DNA of 64,000 bases, taken from contig SEFZ01000012.1 of the NCBI GenBank assembly GCA_004173185.1, positions 1-64,000 of the forward strand, read 5' to 3'. Origin of the DNA: Sphingomonadales bacterium (GTDB lineage Bacteria; Pseudomonadota; Alphaproteobacteria; Sphingomonadales; Sphingomonadaceae). Every line of letters starts with the position of its first letter. Within the stretch, counting starts at the first letter, position 1. This document shows, one piece after another, positions 16,535 to 24,995 of this stretch. The notes under the pieces are model-generated. The model was not told the origin of the DNA. It did not search any database and saw only the letters and a list, made by a program, of their open reading frames with translations. The translations under genes and the position numbers were made by a program.

Positions 16535-17278
16535 ATGGCCACCGCACTCATCACCGGCGCAACCTCCGGGATCGGCGAGGCCGCCGCGCGCGCCTTTGTC
16601 GAGGCCGGCTGGCATGTCATCGGCACCGGCCGCCGCGCCGATCGGCTTGCCGCGCTCTCGGCCGAATTGGGCGAGCGATTCCACGCCGCCGAATTCGACG
16701 TCCGCGACGAAGCTGCCCGCGATGCCGCGCTCGACGCGCTTCCCGCCGCGTTCAAAGATATCGATCTGCTCATCAACAATGCCGGTCTCGCCTTGGGCAT
16801 GGAGCCTGCGCAAAAGGCAAAGCTGTCCAACTGGACGACGATGATCGACACCAACATCACGGCGCTTGTCTCGATCACCCACAAGCTTTTGCCCCGGCTG
16901 GTCGAGCGCAAGGGCGCGATCATCAACATCTCGTCGGTCGCGGCGACCTATCCCTATCCTGGCGGCAATGTGTACGCGGCAAGCAAGGCGTTCGTCCGCC
17001 AACTCAGTCTCGATCTGCGCGCCGATCTCCACGGCACCGGGGTGCGCGTCACGTCGATCGAGCCGGGCATGGCCGAAACCGAATTCACGCTGGTGCGCAC
17101 CGGCGATCAGGAATTTTCGGACAAGCTATATGGCGGCGTCGATCCGATGACCGGCGATGACATTGCGGAGACGCTCCTGTGGGTCGCAACCCTGCCCCCG
17201 CACCTCAACATCAACACGCTTGAGCTGATGCCGGTCAATCAGAGCTGGCAGGCCTTCGCGATCCACCGCGAAAGCTAA
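16535..17278 (+). CDS. short-chain dehydrogenase/reductase (YdfG-like)
   Basis: 247 residues, classical SDR. NAD(P)-binding ITGATSGIG is at the N-terminus (residues 6-14), with TGRR after beta-2 suggesting NADP preference. LINNAG, the catalytic Ser in INISSVAATYPYPGGN and YAASK (Tyr and Lys) complete the active site. The arrangement resembles YdfG-type enzymes that oxidise serine/3-hydroxy acids or reduce malonic semialdehyde; the substrate is an inference. ATG 16535 with GGGAG upstream is chosen because the longer frame would start within the repeat element. Confidence 0.88.
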   Translation: MATALITGATSGIGEAAARAFVEAGWHVIGTGRRADRLAALSAELGERFHAAEFDVRDEAARDAALDALPAAFKDIDLLINNAGLALGMEPAQKAKLSNWTTMIDTNITALVSITHKLLPRLVERKGAIINISSVAATYPYPGGNVYAASKAFVRQLSLDLRADLHGTGVRVTSIEPGMAETEFTLVRTGDQEFSDKLYGGVDPMTGDDIAETLLWVATLPPHLNINTLELMPVNQSWQAFAIHRES

Positions 17279-17281
17279 GCG

Positions 17282-17368
17282 GTCATGCTGAACGCGTTTC
17301 AGCATCCAAGGGACAGCGGGCGATAGCGCTTGTGGATGGTTAGACCCTGAACCAAGTTTAGGGTGACG
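17282..17368. repeat. dispersed intergenic palindromic element, copy 2
   Basis: About 87 bp between the SDR and epimerase genes. The left part is a hairpin ATGCTGAA / TTCAGCAT (17285-17292 and 17298-17305). The right part is GACCCTGAACCAAGTTTAGG followed by GTGAC (17343-17367), an imperfect palindrome. The right half is nearly the same as the copy at 50203-50229. Confidence 0.7.
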
Positions 17369-17384
17369 ATGGAGAGCCACGCAG

Positions 17385-18245
17385 ATGATCGAGATTATTT
17401 CCGAACAACTCCGCGCCACGATCAACCCGTTCGGCGCCGAGCTCTCCTCGCTGCGCGACGCTCAGGGCGGCGAGTGGATGACCGACGCCGATCCCGCTTT
17501 CTGGACGGGTCGCGCGCCCTTGCTGTTCCCGATCGTCGGCCGGCTGATGGACGACCTCTATCGAGTGGACGGTCAGGAATACCCGCTTCCCCAGCATGGT
17601 TTTGCGCGTCGCCAGATGTTCGAACTGATCGAGCAGACCGACAATCGCGCCGTCTTTCGCCTCGCCGACAATGACGAAACCCGCGCCGTCTATCCCTTCG
17701 CCTTCACGCTCGACGCCGCGTTCAAGCTCACTGGCACGACACTGGCGATGGACATTACCGTCACCAACAATGGCGATCGCGACATGCCCGCCAGTTTCGG
17801 CTTCCACCCCGCTTTCGCCTGGCCACTGCCGGGCGGCGGCGCGAAGACCGAGCATCGCATCGTGTTTGCCGAAGATGAGGGCGATCTATCCGCGATCATC
17901 CTTGGCGGCTGGATGGATACCAAACCCTGGCCCAACCCGCTCGACGGCCGCACGCTGCATCTCAACGATCCCCTGTTCGAGCGCGATGCACTGGTGTGGA
18001 ATCCCGTCCACAGCCAGTCTGTTCGCTATGAGGGCGAAGGCACCGCGCTCGACGTCACCTTCCCGGACACCCCCGCGCTCGGCATCTGGACCAAGCCCGG
18101 CGCGCGCTTCGTCTGCATCGAGCCGTGGCACGGCATGGCCGACCCGCACGGCTTTACCGGCGAGATCTGGGACAAACCCGGTATGCTCCGCTTCGCGCCC
18201 GGCCAATCACGCGTTTTCAGCATGCAGGTGACGCTGCGCTATTGA
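17385..18245 (+). CDS. aldose 1-epimerase family protein
   Basis: 286 residues of the galactose-mutarotase-like beta-sandwich fold. Catalytic-type histidines are visible in LPQHGFAR (about residue 72) and FGFHPAFAWP (about 145); CIEPWHGMADP near the C-terminus carries the acidic residue expected as general base. The family equilibrates alpha and beta anomers of hexoses; this subgroup (YeaD/LacX-like) often has an undetermined sugar or sugar-phosphate substrate. It starts 17 bp after the repeat element, and prfC follows after 16 bp in the same direction. Confidence 0.85.
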   Translation: MIEIISEQLRATINPFGAELSSLRDAQGGEWMTDADPAFWTGRAPLLFPIVGRLMDDLYRVDGQEYPLPQHGFARRQMFELIEQTDNRAVFRLADNDETRAVYPFAFTLDAAFKLTGTTLAMDITVTNNGDRDMPASFGFHPAFAWPLPGGGAKTEHRIVFAEDEGDLSAIILGGWMDTKPWPNPLDGRTLHLNDPLFERDALVWNPVHSQSVRYEGEGTALDVTFPDTPALGIWTKPGARFVCIEPWHGMADPHGFTGEIWDKPGMLRFAPGQSRVFSMQVTLRY

Positions 18246-18261
18246 ACCGCTAGAGGGCCGC

Positions 18262-19830
18262 ATGCCTTCCAATAGCCGACGTACCTTCGCGATCATCTCG
18301 CATCCCGATGCGGGCAAGACCACGCTCACCGAAAAGCTGTTGCTGTTCGGCGGCGCGATCCATCTTGCCGGCGAAGTAAAGGCCCGCGGACAGGCGCGGC
18401 GTGCCCGTTCGGACTGGATGAAGATCGAGCAGCAGCGCGGCATTTCGGTCACGTCGAGCGTCATGACCTTCGAACGCGAAGGCATCACCTTCAACCTGCT
18501 CGACACGCCGGGCCATGAAGACTTTTCCGAAGACACCTATCGCACGCTCACCGCGGTCGATTCGGCCGTCATGGTGATCGACGTCGCCAAGGGTATCGAG
18601 AGCCAGACGCGCAAGCTGTTCGAAGTGTGCCGTCTGCGTTCGGTGCCGATCATCACTTTCGTCAACAAGGTCGATCGCGAAGGCCGCCCGATCTTCGAGA
18701 TCCTCGATGAAATCGCCAATCTGCTCGCGCTCGATGTAACGCCGATGACCTGGCCCATTGGCATGGGCGGACAGTTCGAAGGCATTTACGATCTGGTGAA
18801 CCACCGCCTGCTGCTGCCCACCGGCGAAAGTCGCGAATTTCAGGGCAAAATCGTCCAGACCACCGGCCTCGACGATCCCAAGATTGACGAAACGATCTCG
18901 CCAGAGGCGGCCGCGCGTCTGCGTGAAGAGCTTGAGCTCGCAGGAATCGGCTATCCCGAATTCGACGCCGAAGCCTATCGCAACGGCGATCTCACCCCGG
19001 TTTATTTCGGCTCGGCACTCAAGGAATTCGGCGTCGATTCGCTGATCGATGCGATTGCCCAACACGCGCCGCCGCCGCACGCGCTGCCCGCCGAGCCCGC
19101 CCCGGTCTCGCCCGATGAGCCGCAGGTCACCGGCTTCGTGTTCAAGGTCCAGGCCAACATGGACCCCAATCACCGCGATCGCATCGCGTTCATGCGACTC
19201 GTCTCGGGCACCTTCAAGCGCGGCATGAAGCTCACCCCCACCGGCCATGGCAAGCCGATCGCGATCCACTCGCCAATCCTGTTCTTCGCGCGCGAACGTG
19301 AACTCGCCGACGAAGCATTCCCCGGCGACATCATCGGCATCCCGAACCACGGCGTGCTCCGCGTCGGCGATACGCTGTCGGAAAAGGCCGACGTGCGCTT
19401 CACCGGCCTGCCCAATTTCGCACCCGAAATCCTGCGCCGCGTCCAGCTCAAGGACCCGACCAAGACCAAGCAGCTCCGCAAGGCTTTGGACGACATGGCC
19501 GAGGAAGGTGTCACTCAGGTCTTCTATCCCGAGATCGGATCGAACTGGATCATCGGTGTGGTCGGCCAGTTGCAGTTGGAAGTGCTGCTCAGCCGTCTGG
19601 ATGCGGAATATAAGGTGGCGGCAGGGCTGGAGATGGCCCCGTTCGAAACCGCGCGCTGGATTTCGGCCGAAGACCCCAAGGACCTCCAGGATTTCATGGC
19701 GCTCAATCGCGGCGCCATGGCGAAGGACCGCGACGGCAACCCCGTCTTCATGGCCAAATCGGCATGGGAAGTCGGCTATATCGCCGATCGCTATACCAAG
19801 GTGAAATTCGCCGCGACGCGCGAGCGCTGA
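18262..19830 (+). CDS. prfC: peptide chain release factor 3
   Basis: 522 residues, normal RF3 length. The GTPase domain carries the P-loop ISHPDAGKTTLTEK (about 12-25), the RF3-type switch QQRGISVTSSVMTF, DTPGHEDFSEDTYR and NKVDREGRP. The beta-barrel and C-terminal RF3 domain follow, with IGSNWIIGVVGQLQLEVL. It recycles RF1/RF2 from the ribosome after termination. The start ATG 18262 has AGAGGG upstream. It may be cotranscribed with the preceding epimerase-like gene. A small hairpin lies downstream. Confidence 0.97.
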   Translation: MPSNSRRTFAIISHPDAGKTTLTEKLLLFGGAIHLAGEVKARGQARRARSDWMKIEQQRGISVTSSVMTFEREGITFNLLDTPGHEDFSEDTYRTLTAVDSAVMVIDVAKGIESQTRKLFEVCRLRSVPIITFVNKVDREGRPIFEILDEIANLLALDVTPMTWPIGMGGQFEGIYDLVNHRLLLPTGESREFQGKIVQTTGLDDPKIDETISPEAAARLREELELAGIGYPEFDAEAYRNGDLTPVYFGSALKEFGVDSLIDAIAQHAPPPHALPAEPAPVSPDEPQVTGFVFKVQANMDPNHRDRIAFMRLVSGTFKRGMKLTPTGHGKPIAIHSPILFFARERELADEAFPGDIIGIPNHGVLRVGDTLSEKADVRFTGLPNFAPEILRRVQLKDPTKTKQLRKALDDMAEEGVTQVFYPEIGSNWIIGVVGQLQLEVLLSRLDAEYKVAAGLEMAPFETARWISAEDPKDLQDFMALNRGAMAKDRDGNPVFMAKSAWEVGYIADRYTKVKFAATRER

Positions 19831-19845
19831 GAAAAGGGAAACGGA

Positions 19846-19874
19846 CCGGGCACCCTGTCAGGGGAAGCGCCCGG
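19846..19874. terminator. weak hairpin after prfC
   Basis: CCGGGC (19846-19851) pairs with GCCCGG (19869-19874), with an inner CCCTG/CAGGG pairing. It lacks a T tract. It lies between prfC (+) and the convergent SnoaL-like gene (-). Confidence 0.3.
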
Positions 19875-20022
19875 CCCGCCGTTAACCCGTAAGTGCGACC
19901 CTCGGGATATTTTGAATCCGGAAGGCTTGGCCCTCGGAAGCTGTTGCGTTTGTAACCAATTCGGACCGGAGCGGCGATTCCGGGAAAGCGCGAGTCGGTG
20001 AACTACCTATCTGCAGGCCGCA

Positions 20023-20445
20023 TCACACCATCCGGTTGAAGCGCGCAAAGCCCAGCGTATCGAACATCTCGAGCACATGCACGACCTTGCCGTCGCGAAA
20101 CCGCCACACGTCGACCTTGGTTGAACGCGCTTCGCGACCGCTCGCCCGGTCGCGCCAGTGGCAGGCGCCGATCCACACCACGACATCGCCGCCGTCGATC
20201 ACGTCTTCGGTCGGGTAATCGATCATGACGAGGTTCAGCGCGAGCGACTCTAGATAATCACGGGCAAATTGCTTGCCGACGCGCGCCTGCGCCAGCGGAT
20301 GCGGCTCCGAAGGCTCGAGCGCGGTCTTCATCACGACATCGTCGGCAAGCATTTCGATAAACAGGTCCGCACTCGCACCGCCGGTTTCCGCCCACCGCGC
20401 ATAGGCATGGCGAATCCGCTCGGCGTTGCTCGGTACATCCCCCAC
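20023..20445 (-). CDS. SnoaL-like / NTF2-fold protein
   Basis: 140 residues. Helix, then the cone-shaped alpha+beta pattern of the NTF2-like superfamily: NAERIRHAYARWAETG, LFIEMLADDVVMKTAL, VVVWIGACHWRDRAS and VDVWRFRDGKVVHVLEMFDT. Members include isomerases, hydrolases and binding proteins; no catalytic set is obvious, so function is open. The start is GTG 20445 with AGGGGGA upstream. A palindromic operator lies 19-42 bp upstream, so the gene is probably regulated on its own although it follows the MFS gene on the same strand. Confidence 0.75.
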   Translation of the reverse strand: MGDVPSNAERIRHAYARWAETGGASADLFIEMLADDVVMKTALEPSEPHPLAQARVGKQFARDYLESLALNLVMIDYPTEDVIDGGDVVVWIGACHWRDRASGREARSTKVDVWRFRDGKVVHVLEMFDTLGFARFNRMV

Positions 20446-20463
20446 TTGCGTCCCCCTTTATCG

Positions 20464-20487
20464 TTACGGAGCCGTATCATTCCGTAA
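20464..20487 (-). promoter_or_regulatory. candidate TetR-type operator upstream of the SnoaL-like gene
   Basis: TACGGAGCCGTA (20465-20476) is a 12-bp palindrome with a 2-bp centre; a third half-site TTCCGTAA (20480-20487) makes a wider TTACGGA-N10-TCCGTAA repeat. Such short CCGTA/TACGG arrays are typical of TetR-family targets. It sits immediately upstream of the GTG start. The cognate regulator is not obvious: the TetR gene in this window faces a different repeat. Confidence 0.5.
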
Positions 20488-20512
20488 ATGCCGGGGGCAG
20501 GCAAGCAGTGCG

Positions 20513-21769
20513 CTAATCAACCCAGTCGCGCTTCAGGAACCGGCTGGCGCACAGCATCAGAAGCCCTGCCACCAGATACAGGCAAAGCCCCGCCGCAATC
20601 GCATAGCGCAGCGCGTCGGCCTCGCCATATGCCGGGGTCAGATGCTTCGACAGCGAACCGATCACCCAGCTGCCGAGCCCCAGCCCGATCAGATTGTTGA
20701 TCAGCAGGAAGCTGGCAGATGCCGTCGCGCGAACATGTGCGGGCACAAGGTGCTGGATCGCGGTGAGTACCGGCCCCAGCCAGACATAGACCAGAGCCTG
20801 CGGGATCACGAACAAGGCAAACGCTGCCATCCAGCTGCCGGACAACACCCCGGCAATGAACAAGGGCGTTCCGAGTACATAGCAAATCGCGGGCGCCAGC
20901 GCATACCATTTGCGGTCACGCTTCCCCATCCGATCGCCCAGCCAGCCGCCGAGCAATATGCCCGCGACGCCTCCGGTGAGCAGCAGCGCACCGAAGAACT
21001 GGCCGACCTGCTGCAAATTGAGGCCGTAGCTGCGCATGATCATGCTCGGCAGCCAGAATGCCACGCCATATCCGCACATCGATCCGGCCGCCGCGCCAAA
21101 GGAGAGCAGCCAGAAACTCGGCTTGGCCGCAAGGATGCCGAACACATGCCAGAGCGGAACTTGCCCGCTCGTCGCCTTGGCGCGCGGCGGATCCTTGACG
21201 ATCAGCTTGAACGGCACCGCGACGAGCAACCCCAGCAGCCCGACCACCACAAATGCCGTCCGCCATTCGACGTTCTGCGCGATATAGCCGCCGAGCAGCG
21301 CACCGCCGGCCGAACCCAGCGGAATCCCCAGCGAATAGATCGACAGCGCCCGCGCTCGCTTCTCCGCCGGATAGGCATCGCCGATCAGCGCATAACTGGG
21401 CGCCACGCCCCCTGCCTCCCCTACGCCCACGCCGAGCCGGAAGAGAAACATCTGGGTGAAGTTCTGCGCCATGCCGCACAGCGCGGTAAAGCCGCTCCAC
21501 ACCGCAAGCGAGATCGTGATCACCCAGCTGCGGCTGGTCTTGTCGGCCAACAGCGCCAGCGGAATCGCAAGCGTGGAATAAAGCACCGCGAACGCCAGCC
21601 CGCCCAGCATTCCCAATTGCCCATCGTCGAGCCCGAGATCGGCCTTCACCGGCTGGGCAAGGATGCTCAGGATCTGCCGATCGAGGAAGTTGAAGATATA
21701 GACGAGCAGCAGCATCGCGAGCACCAGCCCGTTCGACGCGGTGCGGGTGGTGTTTGGGGCGGTTTCCAT
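20513..21769 (-). CDS. MFS transporter
   Basis: About 418 residues with twelve predicted helices. The loop 2-3 signature is visible as LLADKTSRSWVITISLAVWSG and the second-half copy as GGWLGDRMGKRDR; RLGVGVGEAGGVAPSYALIGD resembles the spinster-like/anion:cation subgroup often found beside TonB-dependent receptors in sphingomonads. ATG 21769 is chosen over ATG 21814 because the latter lies inside the terminator hairpin and lacks a ribosome-binding site, while CAGGAAG precedes 21769. The substrate is probably the ligand of the adjacent receptor; its identity is unknown. Confidence 0.88.
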   Translation of the reverse strand: METAPNTTRTASNGLVLAMLLLVYIFNFLDRQILSILAQPVKADLGLDDGQLGMLGGLAFAVLYSTLAIPLALLADKTSRSWVITISLAVWSGFTALCGMAQNFTQMFLFRLGVGVGEAGGVAPSYALIGDAYPAEKRARALSIYSLGIPLGSAGGALLGGYIAQNVEWRTAFVVVGLLGLLVAVPFKLIVKDPPRAKATSGQVPLWHVFGILAAKPSFWLLSFGAAAGSMCGYGVAFWLPSMIMRSYGLNLQQVGQFFGALLLTGGVAGILLGGWLGDRMGKRDRKWYALAPAICYVLGTPLFIAGVLSGSWMAAFALFVIPQALVYVWLGPVLTAIQHLVPAHVRATASASFLLINNLIGLGLGSWVIGSLSKHLTPAYGEADALRYAIAAGLCLYLVAGLLMLCASRFLKRDWVD

Positions 21770-21784
21770 CGCGGGCTTCCTGAC

Positions 21785-21822
21785 AAGAAAAGAGCCGGAA
21801 GTCTCGGGAGACATCCGGCTCT
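21785..21822 (-). terminator. Rho-independent terminator between receptor and MFS genes
   Basis: On the minus strand AGAGCCGGA pairs with TCCGGCTCT (21822-21814 and 21799-21791), with an inner GTCTC/GAGAC pairing, followed directly by TTTCTTG. It lies 25 bp after the receptor stop and before the transporter start, so it should reduce transporter expression relative to the receptor. Confidence 0.85.
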
Positions 21823-21846
21823 GAAGGGTGTGCTCGGGGGGAGCGC

Positions 21847-24171
21847 TTAGAACTTGATCGTTGCGGTGCCAAACACCTGGCGCGGGCTGCCATAATAAGC
21901 GGTCAACACGCCCTCGGTGCCGAGCGTCGGGTTGTAAGCGCCCGCGGTGCGCAGGAAATCGCCCGTGTCCGGATTCTGCGCGAGGAAGTTATAGCCCGCG
22001 ACGATGTAGCGCTTGTTGCCCAGATTGCGGCCATGAATGCCGAACGACAGCATGTCGTTGACTTCCCACACCAAATTCGCATCGAACAGGGTATAAGCCT
22101 TCTGATCGAGCATCGGGGTGCGCAGCTCGAATTGCTGCGAAGCGCCGCGATACGCCGCGGTGCCACTGACCGTCAGCGAGCCTTCGCCGATCGGCGTGGT
22201 ATAACCAAGCGTGCCGCTCGCGGTCCAATCCGGGGTGTTCTGAATCTTGCGGCGATTGGCGACGTCGATGCCGCGTGCATCGATGAAGTGCAGATATTTG
22301 GCATCCATATAGCCGGCCGACCAGCCGAGGTTCAGGGTGCTGCCATTGCCGCCGCGCACGAGGATCGCATTGCCTTCGAACTCGATGCCCTTGATCCGCG
22401 CCTTACCGGCATTGGTGGTGATGCCGATAAAGGTCTGGCTGCCGCCAACGGTGGTGCCGATCGAGCCGGGAACCTGCACGTCGGTGTAATCGGACTGGAA
22501 CGCGGCCAATGCGAAGGTCAGGCGACGGTCGAGGACCGATGCCTTGTAGCCGACTTCATAGCTGGTGACGTTTTCGGGATCGAACGAGAGGAAGTCATAG
22601 ACCTGCTGCGCGTTGCACGTGCCGCCTGCCGTGGTGCGGCATGCGCTGGTCTGGCCGCGCGGATCAAAGCCGCCGCCCTTGAAGCCCTTCGACCAGCTCG
22701 CATAGAGCGTGTGGTTCGAAGCGGGCTTGAAGCTGACCGATGCGCGCGGCGTGAACTTGGCGAAGTCCGCCTTGCCGACGAAATCCGAAGTGGTGGCGAA
22801 GAGCGTACCCACGCCGCCGAAAATCGGCGAGCCGCCGCCCAGATAGGTGCGGCGCAGCACCGTCGCGTCGCGGCGATCCCAGGTGTAACGGCCACCGGCC
22901 GACACGCTGAACATGTCGTTGAAATCATAGCTGAAGTCACCGAAGATCGCGACCGTATCGGTAAACACATCGCCAAAGGTCTGTGCCGTCACGCCGCCGG
23001 GCAGGCGCACGTCAAACACGGTGCGCGCCTTGGCATCGAGATAATAGACGCCAAGCAGGCCGGAGAAGCCGCCGACATCGACCAGCGCCTGCACTTCCTG
23101 GCTGAACTGCTCGTTGTTATAATAAGCCGGCACATCGACCTGCACCGCGTTGAGCGCGTCGAAATCGATCGGCGAGGCGCTGTCATCCTTGCGATAGCCA
23201 GTGATCGAACGGACCGTCAGCCAGTCGCTGGGCTTGAGCTCGAAGAAGCCGTTGATGCCCCATGCCTTCACGTCCTGTGCCGGATCGAGCAAATTGCCGC
23301 GCGAATCGAAGACATTGGCGAGCACCGGGGTGCCGGTCGCGATGCCCGGGATCAGGCGGTGGCCGCCCCGCGTGGTGCTCTTGTCCTTGGTATAATCGCC
23401 GGTGATGCGGAAATAGGCGCTGCTGCTCGGCTCGAACTCGATCGTGCCGCGGCCCGCCCAGATATCCTTGTTATAATTGTCGAGACCCGTGGTCAGGTTC
23501 TTGCCGAAGCCGCCACGCGAGAGGCGGGCAAACGCCGCACCAACCTTGAAGCCGCTATCGCCGAGCGGAGTCGATCCGCTGACCACCAGATCCGCCTGAT
23601 TATAGCTGCCATACGCGCCGCGGACCTTCATCTGCGGATCATCGCCGATGCGGCGGGTGACATATTTCACCGCGCCACCGATCGTGTTGCGGCCATACAG
23701 CGTGCCCTGCGGCCCGCGCAGGATTTCGATGCGCTCGACGTCATAGATGTCGAGGACGGCAGCCTGCGGGCGGTTCAGATACACATCGTCGAGATAGATG
23801 CCGACGCCCGCTTCGAAACCGGCGACGGGATCCTGCTGGCCAACGCCGCGGATGAAGGCCGAAAGCGTCGAATTGGTGCCGCGCGACACTTCCATCGTCA
23901 CGTTGGGGGTCGCTTGTGCGATATCGGTGATGTCGATCGCGCCCGAAGCTTCGAGCTGAGCGCCGCTGATCGCGCTCACCGCGATCGGCACGTCGAGCAG
24001 GCTTTCCTCGCGGCGGCGCGCAGTGACGATGATCACGCCATCGTCGGTGACGGCGGCTTCCTCGGCCTGTGCGGCAACCGTGTTATCCTGAGCGAATGCG
24101 GGCACAGCGATCAGCGTGGTAAACGCGACGCCGGCGAACAAAGCAGTACGGATGGAATTATTGCGTGACAT
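21847..24171 (-). CDS. TonB-dependent outer-membrane receptor
   Basis: 774 residues. A signal peptide (cleavage after AFA, about residue 27) leads to a short acidic segment and the TonB box-like DGVIIVTARRREESLLDVP. The plug domain spans about residues 55-165 (IRGVGQQDPVAGFEAGVGIYLDDVYLNR, EILRGPQGTLYGRNTIGGAV). A 22-strand-type barrel ends with the terminal aromatic VFGTATIKF. It imports an unknown ligand through the outer membrane using TonB energy. GGGAGGAAG precedes the ATG. It is the first gene leftward of a divergent TetR gene, with a promoter overlapped by an inverted repeat. Confidence 0.95.
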   Translation of the reverse strand: MSRNNSIRTALFAGVAFTTLIAVPAFAQDNTVAAQAEEAAVTDDGVIIVTARRREESLLDVPIAVSAISGAQLEASGAIDITDIAQATPNVTMEVSRGTNSTLSAFIRGVGQQDPVAGFEAGVGIYLDDVYLNRPQAAVLDIYDVERIEILRGPQGTLYGRNTIGGAVKYVTRRIGDDPQMKVRGAYGSYNQADLVVSGSTPLGDSGFKVGAAFARLSRGGFGKNLTTGLDNYNKDIWAGRGTIEFEPSSSAYFRITGDYTKDKSTTRGGHRLIPGIATGTPVLANVFDSRGNLLDPAQDVKAWGINGFFELKPSDWLTVRSITGYRKDDSASPIDFDALNAVQVDVPAYYNNEQFSQEVQALVDVGGFSGLLGVYYLDAKARTVFDVRLPGGVTAQTFGDVFTDTVAIFGDFSYDFNDMFSVSAGGRYTWDRRDATVLRRTYLGGGSPIFGGVGTLFATTSDFVGKADFAKFTPRASVSFKPASNHTLYASWSKGFKGGGFDPRGQTSACRTTAGGTCNAQQVYDFLSFDPENVTSYEVGYKASVLDRRLTFALAAFQSDYTDVQVPGSIGTTVGGSQTFIGITTNAGKARIKGIEFEGNAILVRGGNGSTLNLGWSAGYMDAKYLHFIDARGIDVANRRKIQNTPDWTASGTLGYTTPIGEGSLTVSGTAAYRGASQQFELRTPMLDQKAYTLFDANLVWEVNDMLSFGIHGRNLGNKRYIVAGYNFLAQNPDTGDFLRTAGAYNPTLGTEGVLTAYYGSPRQVFGTATIKF

Positions 24172-24233
24172 TCAGACTTCCTCCCAAATTGGCCAACCCG
24201 TTCTCGAAGGCGGGTTGTATGCAGTTGCCGGAC

Positions 24234-24262
24234 GCTATACTGAAACCTGAACCGGGTTTCAA
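24234..24262 (-). promoter_or_regulatory. receptor promoter with overlapping operator
   Basis: Minus-strand -35 TTGAAA (24262-24257), exactly 17 bp of spacer, -10 TATAGC (24239-24234), about 63 bp upstream of the receptor ATG. The inverted repeat TGAAACC-N7-GGTTTCA (24241-24247 and 24255-24261) covers the -35 and spacer. The divergent TetR-family gene begins 28 bp away, so autoregulation and receptor repression by that protein are likely. Confidence 0.65.
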
Positions 24263-24289
24263 CTTCGGATTGTCAGGGGAGAGTGAAGA

Positions 24290-24985
24290 ATGGCAAGTGG
24301 GCGTGGCATGAAGGCCACATCCCCCTTGGCCGAGGGGCCTTCAGGGATTGATGCGGCAGGCGCCGAAACGCCGCCGAGCCTCAGCGATGCGGCAAGTGCT
24401 GGCAAGCAGCCGCGCACCGAGCGCGGCCGCCGCACGTTGCGCACGATCCTAGATGCGGCAGCCGAAGAGTTTGGCGAAAAGGGTTTCCACGAAGGCTCGA
24501 TCAGCGGGATCACCCGTCGTGCCGGTGTGGCTCTGGGCAGCTTTTACACCTATTTCGATTCGAAGGACGCGGTGTTCCGCGCGCTGGTTCGCGACATGAG
24601 CGAGCAGGTGAAGGAACATGTCGGTCCCGCGATCCGCGCCGCCGATGGCCAGATCGACGCCGAACGCGCCGGCTTGCTCCACTTCATCAAGTTCGCGCGC
24701 ACGCACAAGGAGATCTACCGGATCATCGACGAAGCCGAGTTCGTCGATCCCGAGAGCTTCCGCATGCATTATGCGACCACCGCCGAGCGCATCTATTCGC
24801 GCCTTCGCGCAGCCGCCGAACGCGGCGAGGTGCGCTCCGACATTTCCGAAGTCCATGCCTGGGCGATCATGGGGATGAACGTGTTCCTGGGGCTGCGCTA
24901 CAGCGTCTGGGCCGACGATACCCAGCCTGAGGCAATCGCCGACGCGATCGCATCGATGCTGGCGAAGGGAATCGCAGCCGACTAA
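24290..24985 (+). CDS. TetR family transcriptional regulator
   Basis: 231 residues. A disordered N-terminal extension (about 1-45) precedes the TetR helix-turn-helix: RTILDAAAEEFGEKGFHEGSISGITRRAGVALGSFYTYFDSKDAVFRALV (about 48-98 when read in pieces; the recognition helix is around GSFYTYF). The C-terminal domain is all-helical with a ligand pocket and dimer interface. It is divergent from the TonB receptor gene and probably binds the inverted repeat at 24241-24261. The ATG has GGGGAGAGTGAAGA upstream. The effector is unknown, presumably the imported compound. Confidence 0.92.
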   Translation: MASGRGMKATSPLAEGPSGIDAAGAETPPSLSDAASAGKQPRTERGRRTLRTILDAAAEEFGEKGFHEGSISGITRRAGVALGSFYTYFDSKDAVFRALVRDMSEQVKEHVGPAIRAADGQIDAERAGLLHFIKFARTHKEIYRIIDEAEFVDPESFRMHYATTAERIYSRLRAAAERGEVRSDISEVHAWAIMGMNVFLGLRYSVWADDTQPEAIADAIASMLAKGIAAD

Positions 24986-24995
24986 TCCGCTGGAT

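Noticed and set aside
14336..17032. 898-codon open frame on the - strand
   Set aside because: Antisense to pheT and the SDR gene, which have unmistakable motifs.
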